Assembly (NCBI GenBank): GCA_017405785.1
Contig: JAFQZR010000022.1
Coordinates: 53,844-117,843, forward strand
Direction: 5' to 3'
Source: Erysipelotrichaceae bacterium
GTDB lineage: Bacteria; Bacillota_I; Bacilli_A; Erysipelotrichales; Erysipelotrichaceae
DNA: 64,000 nucleotides
A model generated the notes under the pieces. It did no database searches, was not told the origin of the DNA, and saw only the letters and a list, made by a program, of their open reading frames with translations. A program made the position numbers and the translations under genes. How positions within the stretch are numbered: position 1 is the stretch's first letter; each line of letters begins with the position of its first letter. Shown in pieces: positions 51,529-59,673 of this stretch.

Positions 51529-52362
51529 TATCTCGAAATAATAACCGCACGCAAACACCTCGCCAGGCGGCAGAAGATTGTTCTCAACGTCGTCTCTGAA
51601 GGTGTTTTCTTTTGGCAGGTCATTGTCCGGATGCCACGGTTCAATGCAGACAAACGGAGCCTTATCGCTGGAATGCCAGAATCCCAAGGAGGCATAGCCT
51701 TCAACACCGACTCTGACAGTGTGTCTGCCGTTGGTCAGCTGAGCCCAGCTGGACTTGATCTGATGATCATAATAGAAGAATGAAGGGAAGATACTGACGG
51801 TTTTCAGTGAGAAACTCTTGCCGTCAGGAATGTCTCTTTCTTCATGATGGAGATCTTCCGGTACTTCAAATTCAATGCGGTAGTTGTTATAGCTTTCTCT
51901 TCTGTCCATAGGGCAGTTGAAAGCCGGATGGAAGCCAATGTTGAACGGCAGCATCTTTTCATCTCTGTTGAAGACCTTTACATTAATGAGAAGCTTACAT
52001 CCCTGAAGCTTGTAATTGATGGTGACAGTAAAGATGAAAGGATAGACTCTCATGGTATTGAAGTCAGATTGCAATGACAGCTCTACTTCATCTTCCTTTA
52101 CTTCGGTAAAGGTGAATTCGGCATCACGGGCAAAACCGTGCTGTCCGCAGGAATACTCTTTTCCTTCATAGGTATACTTGCCGTCCTTTAAAGGTCCGGT
52201 GTACGGGAAAAGAAGAGGGTTGCAGTTGCGCCAATGCTGCGGGTTACGGCACCAGATGGTTTCGATGGTGCTGTTGACCTTGCGGAAGCTGATGACTTCG
52301 GCAGCGTGGGAACTGATAGTTGCCTGGACGAATTTGTTCTTAATGGTGATTTCCTTACTCAT
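51523..52362 (-). CDS. Aldose 1-epimerase family protein, LacX-like
   Basis: This 279-residue protein has the galactose-mutarotase-like beta-sandwich. It shows G-Q-H-G-F-A-R-D at about 72-79 (catalytic His), I-G-F-H-P-A-F at about 141 (second His) and F-V-C-I-E-P-W-H at about 239 (catalytic Glu). These support sugar anomer interconversion. The short length and motif spacing are those of the LacX subgroup, whose exact substrate is not known. It overlaps rsuA by 8 bases as the last gene of a three-gene minus-strand unit. Confidence 0.88.
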   Translation of the reverse strand: MSKEITIKNKFVQATISSHAAEVISFRKVNSTIETIWCRNPQHWRNCNPLLFPYTGPLKDGKYTYEGKEYSCGQHGFARDAEFTFTEVKEDEVELSLQSDFNTMRVYPFIFTVTINYKLQGCKLLINVKVFNRDEKMLPFNIGFHPAFNCPMDRRESYNNYRIEFEVPEDLHHEERDIPDGKSFSLKTVSIFPSFFYYDHQIKSSWAQLTNGRHTVRVGVEGYASLGFWHSSDKAPFVCIEPWHPDNDLPKENTFRDDVENNLLPPGEVFACGYYFEIV

Positions 52363-53047
52363 TTTCTGTTTCTCCTTTCAGTCCGTTTATTTCTTCGGCA
52401 GTAAGTTCACGGTATTCTCCGACTGCCAGATCTTCAATGTTAAGAAAGGCATATTCCGTTCTCTTCAGATAGGTCACGGTGCTGCCCAGATAGCCGATCA
52501 TGCGCTTGACCTGATGGTACTTTCCTTCCTGTATGGTAAGATAGCCTGATGTTTCATTTACCGGTTCCAGTATTCCCGGAAGGGAAGTAAAGTCGGAAAA
52601 ATCTATCGGCTGAGCCAGTAACTCTGCGGCATTCTCAGGTAACGGATTGTCGCATTCAAAGTAGTATTTCTTATCGATGTGATACTTCGGGGATATCAGC
52701 CTGTGGGTAAGCTGGCCGTCATTGGTTATGATCAGTAATCCCTCGGTATCCTTGTCAAGTCTGCCCACGGGATTGAGATCCTTGTAGTTATCCGGTACAA
52801 GTTCCAGAACATTAGGAGCCCCGTCCTTGGTGCACAGATAGCCCCGAGGCTTGTTAAGCAGGAAATACTGATACTGACTGTATACTAAGGTTTCACCGTC
52901 CAGGGTGATACAGGAAGACTCGCTGACCTTGAAGTCAGCCTTGTATACTGTTTCGCCGTCAACGGTTACCAGTCCGCTATTGATCAGCTTCTTTATTTCC
53001 TTACGGGTACCGATTCCCAAATCGGAAAGATACTTATCCAATCTCAT
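52355..53047 (-). CDS. rsuA: Small-subunit rRNA pseudouridine synthase, RsuA/RluB/E/F family
   Basis: This 230-residue protein has an N-terminal S4 RNA-binding domain (L-D-K-Y-L-S-D-L-G at about 3; R-K-E-I-K-K-L-I). The synthase domain follows, with signature G-R-L-D-K-D-T-E-G-L-L at about 95 including the catalytic Asp. K-Y-H-Q-V-K-R-M lies near 180. The length equals E. coli RsuA (231), which modifies 16S rRNA U516. That target is likely but not proven. It lies 9 bases after rsmF, so two rRNA modifiers are co-expressed. Confidence 0.92.
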   Translation of the reverse strand: MRLDKYLSDLGIGTRKEIKKLINSGLVTVDGETVYKADFKVSESSCITLDGETLVYSQYQYFLLNKPRGYLCTKDGAPNVLELVPDNYKDLNPVGRLDKDTEGLLIITNDGQLTHRLISPKYHIDKKYYFECDNPLPENAAELLAQPIDFSDFTSLPGILEPVNETSGYLTIQEGKYHQVKRMIGYLGSTVTYLKRTEYAFLNIEDLAVGEYRELTAEEINGLKGETENE

Positions 53048-53056
53048 ACTTCTATT

Positions 53057-54373
53057 TTATAACTTCCTGTGTCCGGTCTCAATTTTGTTTTTGAGACGAT
53101 GACCGTCAGCCTTGGCAAAGCCTAACGGATATCCGTCTACACATACCAATACCCAACCGTCATATGTGTCATCACAGTAGATAGTCTCACCCTTAAGATA
53201 ACGCTGAACTCTGTCATCATCGCAGCTGAAACTCACCGTCTGAGCGAATTCATCTTTTCTGAGTGACATGGCCAGATGCTGGGAAGGTTCAAAGCGTTCC
53301 TTCTTTAGTGTTCCTAACAGTAAACCTGATCTTAGGGTCATGATGCCTGCGGTATCAAAGAGATGTTTGCTGTAATAGACACTGTCACCGATTCTGAAGA
53401 TGGTTCCCCGGGAATGATCATGATTTATCAACCTGAGGAAACCGTTAACGGCTTCATTCTGATATGAAGCGGTTTTTATCGGTTCAGTTTTTTCTGAAAA
53501 TCCTTTTTTCTGCAGTAATGCCAGAAAATGACCTTCACCGTTAAGCCGGAAAGGATACAGTCTGGAACATTTATCCAGACCGCTGACACCATGTGAGAAT
53601 AACGGATGTCTGTTCATGTCAGCCAATGTCAGTTCAGGATAATTGGATAGGGCATATTCGATGACTTCTTCATCTTCATGCGGGTTAAAGGTACAGGTTG
53701 AATACATCAGCATTCCTCCGTCCTTTAATAAAGGAACAGCACTGTCGATGAGGCTCTTCTGTATCGGCCGGTAGTATTCATGATTGCGCTTGATCCAGGA
53801 GTTAACTAAGGAAGGATCCTTGCGGAACATGCCTTCACCGGAACAAGGCGCATCTAAAAGAATCTTGTCAAATGTGTTGTTTGGAAATTTGGAGATGTTA
53901 GTACTTGTAACATAAACGTTACCTAAGCCATGCCTTTCAATGTTCTTAAGAGTGGCCTGCTGGCGCGATGAACTGATGTCATTACTGATAAGTAAGCCCT
54001 CAGTTAAGCGGCAGGCTAATTGGGTGGTCTTTCCGCCTGGGGCACTGCAGCCATCCAGAACGATGTCATCAGGTTCTATTGGCAGATAAGAGCCCGGTGA
54101 CATGGCACTTGGTTCCTGCAGATAGTAAAGCCCGGCATGATAATAAGGATGCAGTGACGGTTTATCTTCCTCCTTACAGTAAAACCCTTCAGCACACCAG
54201 GGAACCGGTTCCAGATGGAAAGGGGATATCTTCAGGAAATCCTCAACGGATATCTTGGAGGTGTTTACTCTTAATCCGGTAAAGGCTGGCACGGAAAAAC
54301 AGTCCAGATACTTCTGGAAATCCTGTTTCAGCAGATCCTGCATGTTACTGAGGTATTCTTCCGGTAAATTCAT
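53057..54373 (-). CDS. rsmF: 16S rRNA cytosine-5 methyltransferase, RsmF-like
   Basis: This 438-residue SAM-dependent enzyme of the NOL1/NOP2/Sun family has a C-S-A-P-G-G-K-T motif at about 109, L-L-D-A-P-C-S-G-E-G at about 173 and Y-S-T-C-T-F-N-P at about 224 (the two catalytic cysteines). A C-terminal RNA-binding segment of about 150 residues matches RsmF/YebU and is absent from RsmB. It should methylate a cytosine in 16S rRNA. It is the first gene of the rsmF-rsuA-epimerase unit. Confidence 0.9.
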   Translation of the reverse strand: MNLPEEYLSNMQDLLKQDFQKYLDCFSVPAFTGLRVNTSKISVEDFLKISPFHLEPVPWCAEGFYCKEEDKPSLHPYYHAGLYYLQEPSAMSPGSYLPIEPDDIVLDGCSAPGGKTTQLACRLTEGLLISNDISSSRQQATLKNIERHGLGNVYVTSTNISKFPNNTFDKILLDAPCSGEGMFRKDPSLVNSWIKRNHEYYRPIQKSLIDSAVPLLKDGGMLMYSTCTFNPHEDEEVIEYALSNYPELTLADMNRHPLFSHGVSGLDKCSRLYPFRLNGEGHFLALLQKKGFSEKTEPIKTASYQNEAVNGFLRLINHDHSRGTIFRIGDSVYYSKHLFDTAGIMTLRSGLLLGTLKKERFEPSQHLAMSLRKDEFAQTVSFSCDDDRVQRYLKGETIYCDDTYDGWVLVCVDGYPLGFAKADGHRLKNKIETGHRKL

Positions 54374-54404
54374 GTTTACATTTCCTTACTAATCCATTTT
54401 AGCA

Positions 54405-54433
54405 TAAAAAAAGGAGAATACTTTCTATTCTCC
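54405..54433 (-). terminator. Terminator overlapping the stop of the 45-residue peptide gene
   Basis: On the minus strand GGAGAATA and TATTCTCC pair around a 5-base loop, followed by T7. The TAG stop is partly inside the left arm. Confidence 0.85.
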
Positions 54434-54562
54434 ATCCTCTTCTATAACAGTGACTCTGTCTTTTGCCTTTGATCTGATAACCAGATTAAGGAGCAGCCCC
54501 AGCGGCAGAAACACAAGGCTTATGATAAATGCTTTGGCGAGTCCTTCCATGTACTTCTTCAT
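54425..54562 (-). CDS. 45-residue single-helix membrane peptide
   Basis: This small gene has a strong GGAGGG site 8 bases before ATG 54562, a complete frame and its own terminator. The peptide begins M-K-K-Y-M-E-G-L, has one membrane helix (about residues 11-28, rich in Leu/Ile/Val/Phe), then a basic R-S-K-A-K cluster and an acidic tail ending E-E-D-G-E. This suggests an N-outside or regulatory mini-protein; no family is recognised. It lies between tRNA-Leu and rsmF, and a little readthrough could feed rsmF. Confidence 0.65.
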   Translation of the reverse strand: MKKYMEGLAKAFIISLVFLPLGLLLNLVIRSKAKDRVTVIEEDGE

Positions 54563-54649
54563 CTTTCTGCCCTCCTTCGAAAGCTATTCTATCACAATAA
54601 AGAAATATGTTAAGAGGGTTAAGAAGAATTTAAGAAATAACTAAGCAAA

Positions 54650-54676
54650 AAGAAAACCGGGAATGAACCCCGGATA
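54650..54676 (-). terminator. Terminator after tRNA-Leu
   Basis: On the minus strand CCGGG and CCCGG form the stem around GTTCATT, with TTTTCTTTTT after it. Confidence 0.8.
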
Positions 54677-54683
54677 TATGCCA

Positions 54684-54770
54684 TGGTGCTCGAAGAGGGA
54701 CTTGAACCCTCAAGGGTTTGATCCCGGTGGATTTTGAGTCCACTGCGTCTGCCGATTCCGCCATTCGAGC
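54684..54770 (-). tRNA. tRNA-Leu(CAA)
   Basis: The 87-base gene has acceptor stem GCTCGAA/TTCGAGC, discriminator A and encoded CCA. Anticodon stem GTGGA/TCCAC encloses CTCAAAA (anticodon CAA). A long variable arm and a GTTCAAGTC T-loop are present. Confidence 0.95.
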
Positions 54771-54812
54771 ATGTAGCATTATTTTAACTTATTAGCCCTG
54801 AAAAGTAAATAA

Positions 54813-55910
54813 TCAGTGTCGGTCAAAACGAATTTCCAGAGGAACGGTATTACCCGTTCTGCTTAGTTCACCGTAGATCTGATCTGCCAGCTGTTTCTCA
54901 TCGATTTCCAAATCATAAGGTATTTCAACATCCACATAGTATTTATCAAGTTTCCGGTTGTAGTGGAAATCGTGGAAGCTGAGAGAAGGGGAATGAGCCC
55001 TCAGAACAGATGTGAGTTTTTCCTTCAGTTCAGTAATGGCCGCATCTTCCTTAGCCGGGTCAGCATGGAGAGTCATCTTAATGCCTGTTGCGGCGGCAAT
55101 GTCTTCTTCCAGGGTGTCCAGAATGTCGTGAGCAGTTGACAGAGTTATGTTGGCGTCAATGTCAATGTCAGCGGAACCGAAGATAATGTCGGGACCATAG
55201 CTGTGAATTCGCAGATCATGGAAGCCCTTGATCTCCGGGTTGTTGGAAAGAATGCTTTCAACCCGGGCATATGTATCACTGTTACCAGGTTCACCTAACA
55301 GCAGGGAGCTCATTTCCAGGAAGATCTTGGCACCGTTCAGAAAGATCATTACGGAAAGGATCAGACCTAATACAGCATCCAGATATGGAGTTGTGACAGG
55401 AGTAAGTAGGTAACCGGCAATCAGAACGGCAGTTCCGGCAGCATCGGAGAGCGAATCCGCTATCTGAGCCTTCAGAGGAATCAGTTCGCTTTGTTTATAA
55501 AGGTGATTGTAGTAATAGGCCAAAAGCAGTTTTCCCAGCATTGATGCAATGAGAATGATTACTGCTGGTAAGGTACAGCTGATCGGTACCGGATTAAGCA
55601 GTCTGTCAACGGATGACTTAAACAGTGTAACGGCAACGACGATGATCATTACCGCGATACCCTGTGACAGCATGTATTCAATTCTGCCGTGACCGTAAGG
55701 ATGTTCCCGGTCAGCCGGCTTACGGGCGATGCGGTAGCCGATGAAGATCAGGATGGCATTGCCGACATCCGTAAGGTTATTGAAACCGTCAGAAAGAATG
55801 GCAATGGAGTTTGTCAGTATTCCTGTTATCAGTTTTACCGTACACAGAATGACGTTGGCTGCGATTCCGGCAAAGGAAGCCTTACGGCTTACGGAGTTCT
55901 TGTTTATCAT
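54813..55910 (-). CDS. Cation diffusion facilitator (CDF) metal exporter
   Basis: This 365-residue protein has six membrane helices in the first 210 residues and a cytoplasmic ferredoxin-like C-terminal domain. Helix 2 carries I-L-S-D-G-F-N-N-L-T-D, the loop has R-E-H-P-Y-G-H-G-R-I-E-Y, and helix 5 has D-S-L-S-D-A-A-G-T. These give the metal-site Asp residues of Zn/Mn/Fe exporters. The second site in helix 2 has Asn where zinc exporters often have His, which is more like manganese or iron types, but selectivity is not certain. The C-terminus is longer than usual. Confidence 0.92.
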   Translation of the reverse strand: MINKNSVSRKASFAGIAANVILCTVKLITGILTNSIAILSDGFNNLTDVGNAILIFIGYRIARKPADREHPYGHGRIEYMLSQGIAVMIIVVAVTLFKSSVDRLLNPVPISCTLPAVIILIASMLGKLLLAYYYNHLYKQSELIPLKAQIADSLSDAAGTAVLIAGYLLTPVTTPYLDAVLGLILSVMIFLNGAKIFLEMSSLLLGEPGNSDTYARVESILSNNPEIKGFHDLRIHSYGPDIIFGSADIDIDANITLSTAHDILDTLEEDIAAATGIKMTLHADPAKEDAAITELKEKLTSVLRAHSPSLSFHDFHYNRKLDKYYVDVEIPYDLEIDEKQLADQIYGELSRTGNTVPLEIRFDRH

Positions 55911-55928
55911 AACAACAATTATAGTACA

Positions 55929-55953
55929 AAAAAACTTCTTTGGATAAAGAAGT
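55929..55953 (-). terminator. Terminator after the phosphodiesterase gene
   Basis: On the minus strand AAACTTCTTT and AAAGAAGTTT pair around ATCC with T residues following. Confidence 0.85.
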
Positions 55954-55955
55954 TT

Positions 55956-56504
55956 CTACATGATGGTTACTTCACCGAAGACTTCATCATTGAGAAGGTT
56001 ATACCATTTGAAGGTCTTGCCTTCCATGATGATGTAGCTGTGCGGTGTGCCGTCTTTTGGCATGGATACGGAACCCGGGTTCATATAAAGCCAGTCTTCA
56101 TATTGGCTGAAAGCCGGTGTATGGAAATGCCCGTTCAGCATGATCTCGTTGTTATGTAACGGCAGAGGATTCTTTTCGTTGAAAATGTGTCCGTGAGTGG
56201 CATATATGGTCAGGCCGTTGATCTCCATCAGGATGTAATCCGGAACAATAGGGAACTCCAGAACGACATTGTCAATGTGAGCGTCGCAGTTACCCTGGAC
56301 AGCCATGATGTTTTTCTTTTCAGGATTCAGCATCTCAAATACCTTTTTCGGAGCGTAGTCCTCAGGTAATGGGTTGCGTGGTCCATGATAAAGAATGTCT
56401 CCCAGAATGAGCAGCTTGTCAGCTTCGTGCATGTGGAATTTCTGCAGCATTAAGTCGCAGTATTTGGCAGAGCCGTGGATGTCAGACGCTATCATCAGTT
56501 TCAT
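55956..56504 (-). CDS. yfcE: YfcE-type metallophosphodiesterase
   Basis: This 182-residue calcineurin-like phosphoesterase has motifs A-S-D-I-H-G at the start, L-G-D-I-L-Y-H-G, Q-G-N-C-D-A-H, T-H-G-H and N-G-H-F-H-T. Together they form the two-metal site. The length equals E. coli YfcE (184), which cleaves phosphodiesters; the natural substrate is unknown. The start is 56504 with AGAGGTG just upstream. The longer frame to 56690 crosses the divergent Crp/Fnr gene and is not used. Confidence 0.9.
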   Translation of the reverse strand: MKLMIASDIHGSAKYCDLMLQKFHMHEADKLLILGDILYHGPRNPLPEDYAPKKVFEMLNPEKKNIMAVQGNCDAHIDNVVLEFPIVPDYILMEINGLTIYATHGHIFNEKNPLPLHNNEIMLNGHFHTPAFSQYEDWLYMNPGSVSMPKDGTPHSYIIMEGKTFKWYNLLNDEVFGEVTIM

Positions 56505-56571
56505 GTTTTTCACCTCTGATTGCATAATATCCAAATACCTTAACAAAGTCAAATAAGTGAAGTCATATTCG

Positions 56572-56626
56572 TTGACAAATAGCGTATATATGCCATAATT
56601 AGAGTGTAATTGTCCCAAATGGGACA
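56572..56626 (+). promoter_or_regulatory. Promoter and palindromic operator of the Crp/Fnr gene
   Basis: TTGACA (56572-56577) and CATAAT (56594-56599) are 16 bases apart. TGTCCCA-AA-TGGGACA (56611-56626) is a perfect palindrome with 7-bp arms just after the expected transcription start and 12 bases before the ATG. The position suits repression, perhaps by the regulator itself. It differs from the classic FNR and CRP boxes. Confidence 0.65.
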
Positions 56627-56638
56627 AAATAGGCGAAT

Positions 56639-57325
56639 ATGGAATTAAACAGTGTAACAAGAAATCAATTGGCTCAGATATGTTCAACATTCCTGTTTGA
56701 AAACATGGACAGGGATGTTATTCTGTCGATTCTGCAGGATGACAGAGTCCTCTGTCAGCACTACGGCAGAGGGGAAACCGTCTTTGAACCGGAACAGTAC
56801 AGCAGATCGCTGGCTTTCATTCTCAAGGGCAGTGCCTCCATATCGATGCAGACGGGCAAGCGGGACAGCTTTCCGATGCGTAAGATCGAAGAGGGCAGTT
56901 TCTTCGGAGTCGCAGCCTTATTCAACGATGAAACCAGATATGTTACTCAGATTAAGGCAGCCAGGGAAATGACAGTCATCTTTTTCAGGGAATCGCTGGT
57001 GGAAGAATGCATCAGAAAACATGAAGAGTTTGCGATGAACTATGTCCGATTTTTGGGCAGCCGCATCCGTTTCCTCAACCGTAAGATCAGCTTACTGGCC
57101 AACAGCTCATCGCAGAGCAGTCTGATAGGCTATCTGCTGAATGCGGCCAGCCGCTTCGGTGAAGAGTTCCGTCTGGAAGTGAGCTATGCCGAACTGGCCA
57201 AGAATCTCAACATGGGACGCAGTTCCCTGTACAGAGCTCTTGATGAACTGGAAGATAAGAACATCATTAAAAGATCCGGAAGAAACATTACACTGCTTAA
57301 CTATGATGCTTTAAAGAACTATTAA
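56639..57325 (+). CDS. Crp/Fnr-family transcription regulator
   Basis: This 228-residue protein has an N-terminal cyclic-nucleotide-binding fold (about 30-140; G-R-G-E-T-V-F near 43, G-S-F-F-G near 88). A long dimer helix follows (about 125-155). The C-terminal winged helix has V-S-Y-A-E-L-A-K-N-L-N-M-G-R-S-S-L-Y-R-A-L. The FNR-type N-terminal cysteine cluster is absent, so it is not a direct oxygen sensor of that kind, and the signal is unknown. It is the first gene of the unit with the ABC importer and lies upstream of the hydrogenase genes. Confidence 0.9.
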   Translation: MELNSVTRNQLAQICSTFLFENMDRDVILSILQDDRVLCQHYGRGETVFEPEQYSRSLAFILKGSASISMQTGKRDSFPMRKIEEGSFFGVAALFNDETRYVTQIKAAREMTVIFFRESLVEECIRKHEEFAMNYVRFLGSRIRFLNRKISLLANSSSQSSLIGYLLNAASRFGEEFRLEVSYAELAKNLNMGRSSLYRALDELEDKNIIKRSGRNITLLNYDALKNY

Positions 57326-57339
57326 ACTGGAGGTTTTAT

Positions 57340-58332
57340 ATGAAGAAGTTTATTACAGTTTTATTAGCCGCCATGATGGCTGTTACCCTGATGACAGGGT
57401 GCAACAAGACACCTGAACCTCAGCCTGATCCACAGCCGGTCAAGTATGACGTTAATCTGGGCGTCTTAAAGGGTCCTACAGGAATCGGAGCCAGCTATCT
57501 GCTGGAGAAAAACAGCACCGGCGAATCATTGAATAACTATAACGTTTCCATCGCTGCCGAAGCTACGGAAATGGTTTCCCGGATAGCCTCAGGATCGCTT
57601 GACATGGCTGCCGTACCTACCAACGTTGCCAGCTCTCTTTATAATAAGACCGACGGCGGCGTCAAGATCATCGCTCTGAATACTGCCGGTGTTCTCTACA
57701 TTCTGGAAAAGGGCAATTACATCAAGAGTGTTTCTGATCTTTACGGTCAGACGATCTATGCCGTAGGCCAGGGATCCAATCCGGAATACATCCTTAACTA
57801 CATTCTTGAATCCAACGGTCTGAAGGTTGGACAGGATGTCTTTGTCGAATTCATGGACAGTGCTTTTCTGAGCAGCAATGCCGCCAGCGGAAACGTCGGA
57901 GTATGCATGTTACCGGTGCCGGCTGCCACAACCGTTCTGGTCAAAAACAGCGAAATGCGTTCAGCACTTAACCTATCTGAAGAATGGGATAAGCTGAATA
58001 ACGGCAGTACCCTGACTATGGGATGCATCGTTGTCAGAACCGAATTCTATGAAAACAACAAAGAGGCTGTTGAACAGTTCTTAAAGGAATACGAAGAATC
58101 AATCAACTATGTAAAGGGCAATGTGCAGGATGCTGCCGCCTTATGCGAGAAGTATGAGATCGTTGCATCTGCAGCCATCGCTGCCAAGGCCATTCCTGAT
58201 GCCAACCTGATCTTTGTTTCAGGCAAGAACATCAGAACCACAATTGAAGGCTACTATCAGGTTCTGTTTGAAGCAGATCCAAAGTCAATCGGAGGGAAGT
58301 TACCTGGTGATGACTTCTATCCGGCAGAATAA
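57340..58332 (+). CDS. NitT/TauT-type substrate-binding lipoprotein
   Basis: This 330-residue lipoprotein (lipobox M-T-G-C at about residue 20) has the two-lobed SsuA/NMT1-like fold. It shows L-G-V-L-K-G-P-T-G-I-G-A at about 42, a G-S-L-D-M-A-A-V-P-T-N-V-A loop at about 86 and T-I-Y-A-V-G-Q-G-S-N-P-E at about 139. It captures an unknown small molecule for the permease and ATPase that follow. TGGAGG precedes the ATG 14 bases after the regulator gene. The gene's end overlaps the permease start by 23 bases. Confidence 0.88.
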   Translation: MKKFITVLLAAMMAVTLMTGCNKTPEPQPDPQPVKYDVNLGVLKGPTGIGASYLLEKNSTGESLNNYNVSIAAEATEMVSRIASGSLDMAAVPTNVASSLYNKTDGGVKIIALNTAGVLYILEKGNYIKSVSDLYGQTIYAVGQGSNPEYILNYILESNGLKVGQDVFVEFMDSAFLSSNAASGNVGVCMLPVPAATTVLVKNSEMRSALNLSEEWDKLNNGSTLTMGCIVVRTEFYENNKEAVEQFLKEYEESINYVKGNVQDAAALCEKYEIVASAAIAAKAIPDANLIFVSGKNIRTTIEGYYQVLFEADPKSIGGKLPGDDFYPAE

Positions 58333-59068
58333 GACACTTAAGAAAGTTTTATCACGGGCGTTCTGGCTGTTATTATGGCAGCTGGCCGCCGGCAAGGTTG
58401 GTAAGGAGCTGATCCTTCCCAGCCCTTTTGTGGTTGTAAGGGCATTATTCAATTTAGCCGTAACAGGTAAGTTCTGGATCAATACCGCAGTAACCATTGT
58501 CAGGGTTCTGACCGGATACTGTCTGGGTGTCATTCTGGCTGTATTATTAGCCATTATGACCTGCAGCAGTGAACTGCTGGATGCTCTGATTTCTCCTGTC
58601 ATCCGTATAGTCAGGGCTACACCGGTAGCCAGTTTCATCATTCTGGCTCTGCTATGGATGGGCAAGGACAATGTTCCAATATTAATGTCCACCCTGATGG
58701 TGATCCCGGTGGTATGGGAAAACATAACTGCTCAGTATCAGGCTACTGACGTCAATCTTTTGGAAATGGCACAGGCTTATAAGCTGTCAAAATGGAAGAA
58801 GTTCAGATATATATATGTGCCTTCGGCTTTCCCGGGTTTTCTGGCCGGATGCATGTCTGCCATGGGCTTGGCCTGGAAGAGCGGCATTGCGGCTGAGGTA
58901 CTGAGTCAGCCCAAGATAGCCATGGGTTCAAATCTGTATTATTCCAAGCTATATCTGGAAACGCCGGATCTGTTTGCCTGGACCGCTGTCGTCGTTATTT
59001 TAAGCATGTGCATTGAAAGGCTGATCAAATATCTGCTTTTCAGAGGTGTCAGAAATGAAGATAAGTAA
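58310..59068 (+). CDS. NitT/TauT-type ABC permease
   Basis: This 252-residue membrane protein of the SsuC/TauC type has about six helices. The EAA loop contains E-M-A-Q-A-Y-K-L-S-K-W-K-K-F-R at about 153. I-L-P-S-P-F near residue 38 is characteristic of this group. I set the start at ATG 58310, within the end of the binding-protein gene; GGAGGG is 13 bases upstream. A longer frame from 58214 lacks a site. The gene overlaps the ATPase gene by 14 bases. Confidence 0.88.
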   Translation: MTSIRQNKTLKKVLSRAFWLLLWQLAAGKVGKELILPSPFVVVRALFNLAVTGKFWINTAVTIVRVLTGYCLGVILAVLLAIMTCSSELLDALISPVIRIVRATPVASFIILALLWMGKDNVPILMSTLMVIPVVWENITAQYQATDVNLLEMAQAYKLSKWKKFRYIYVPSAFPGFLAGCMSAMGLAWKSGIAAEVLSQPKIAMGSNLYYSKLYLETPDLFAWTAVVVILSMCIERLIKYLLFRGVRNEDK

Positions 59069-59594
59069 TCTGTGGTTCAGTTATGACAATAAGACCGTCT
59101 TTGAAGATTTCTTTCTGGAAACAGGTGAAGGCATTACCTGTCTGATGGGTGCCAGCGGCAGGGGAAAGACCACGCTGCTGAAGCTGGTCGGAGGCTTGCT
59201 GAAACCGGATAAGGGAACGATCGATAATGGCGGTAAAACAGTCTCGTTCATGTTCCAGGAGGACAGACTGCTGCCTTGGCTGACAGTCAGGGAAAACATT
59301 CTGCTGGTTACTGACAAGGCCAGGGAAACCGATGAACTTCTGCAGGAACTGGAGGTTGACGGCAACCTGAAGATCAGTGAATTATCCGGAGGCATGGCCA
59401 GAAGGGTAGCGCTGGCGAGATGTCTGTTATATGACCGGGACATGCTGCTGATGGATGAACCGTTTAAGGGCATGGACAGTAAATTAATTGAAAAAGTGGC
59501 TCAGATAATTATCAGACAGAACAAAACGGCACTGATAACAACACATTCACTTGAAGAAGCAAAAGCACTTGATGCTGAAGTTGTAACACTTTAG
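59055..59594 (+). CDS. Compact NitT/TauT-type ABC ATPase
   Basis: This 179-residue protein has every core ATPase motif: M-G-A-S-G-R-G-K-T-T (Walker A) at about 32, F-Q-E-D-R-L-L-P-W (Q-loop), L-S-G-G-M-A-R-R-V (signature), L-L-M-D-E-P-F-K-G-M-D (Walker B) and T-T-H-S-L-E-E-A (H-loop). Relatives are usually 240-260 residues, so the C-terminal part is missing and one segment between the Q-loop and signature is short. The P-W after the Q-loop is typical for nitrate/sulfonate importers. AGAGG lies 8 bases before the ATG at 59055. Confidence 0.9.
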   Translation: MKISNLWFSYDNKTVFEDFFLETGEGITCLMGASGRGKTTLLKLVGGLLKPDKGTIDNGGKTVSFMFQEDRLLPWLTVRENILLVTDKARETDELLQELEVDGNLKISELSGGMARRVALARCLLYDRDMLLMDEPFKGMDSKLIEKVAQIIIRQNKTALITTHSLEEAKALDAEVVTL

Positions 59595-59613
59595 CGAAAG
59601 TGCTTTTATTTAT
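59588..59613 (+). terminator. Short hairpin between the ABC unit and hydrogenase
   Basis: CACTTT and AAAGTG pair around AGCG, followed by CTTTTATTT. The 6-bp stem is weak, so some readthrough into hydCBA is possible. Confidence 0.6.
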
Positions 59614-59673
59614 ACGCGAGTTTATTTTATAATATAGACGTGATAATTCGCTTTTAAAGGAAAGGAAAATTTT

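Noticed and set aside
55689..56159. 156-residue plus-strand frame spanning the CDF and phosphodiesterase genes
   Set aside because: It crosses the terminator between two good minus-strand genes and has no family features.
55956..56690. 244-residue form of the phosphodiesterase
   Set aside because: The extra N-terminus overlaps the divergent Crp/Fnr gene and its operator. The start at 56504 has AGAGGTG and gives the normal family length.
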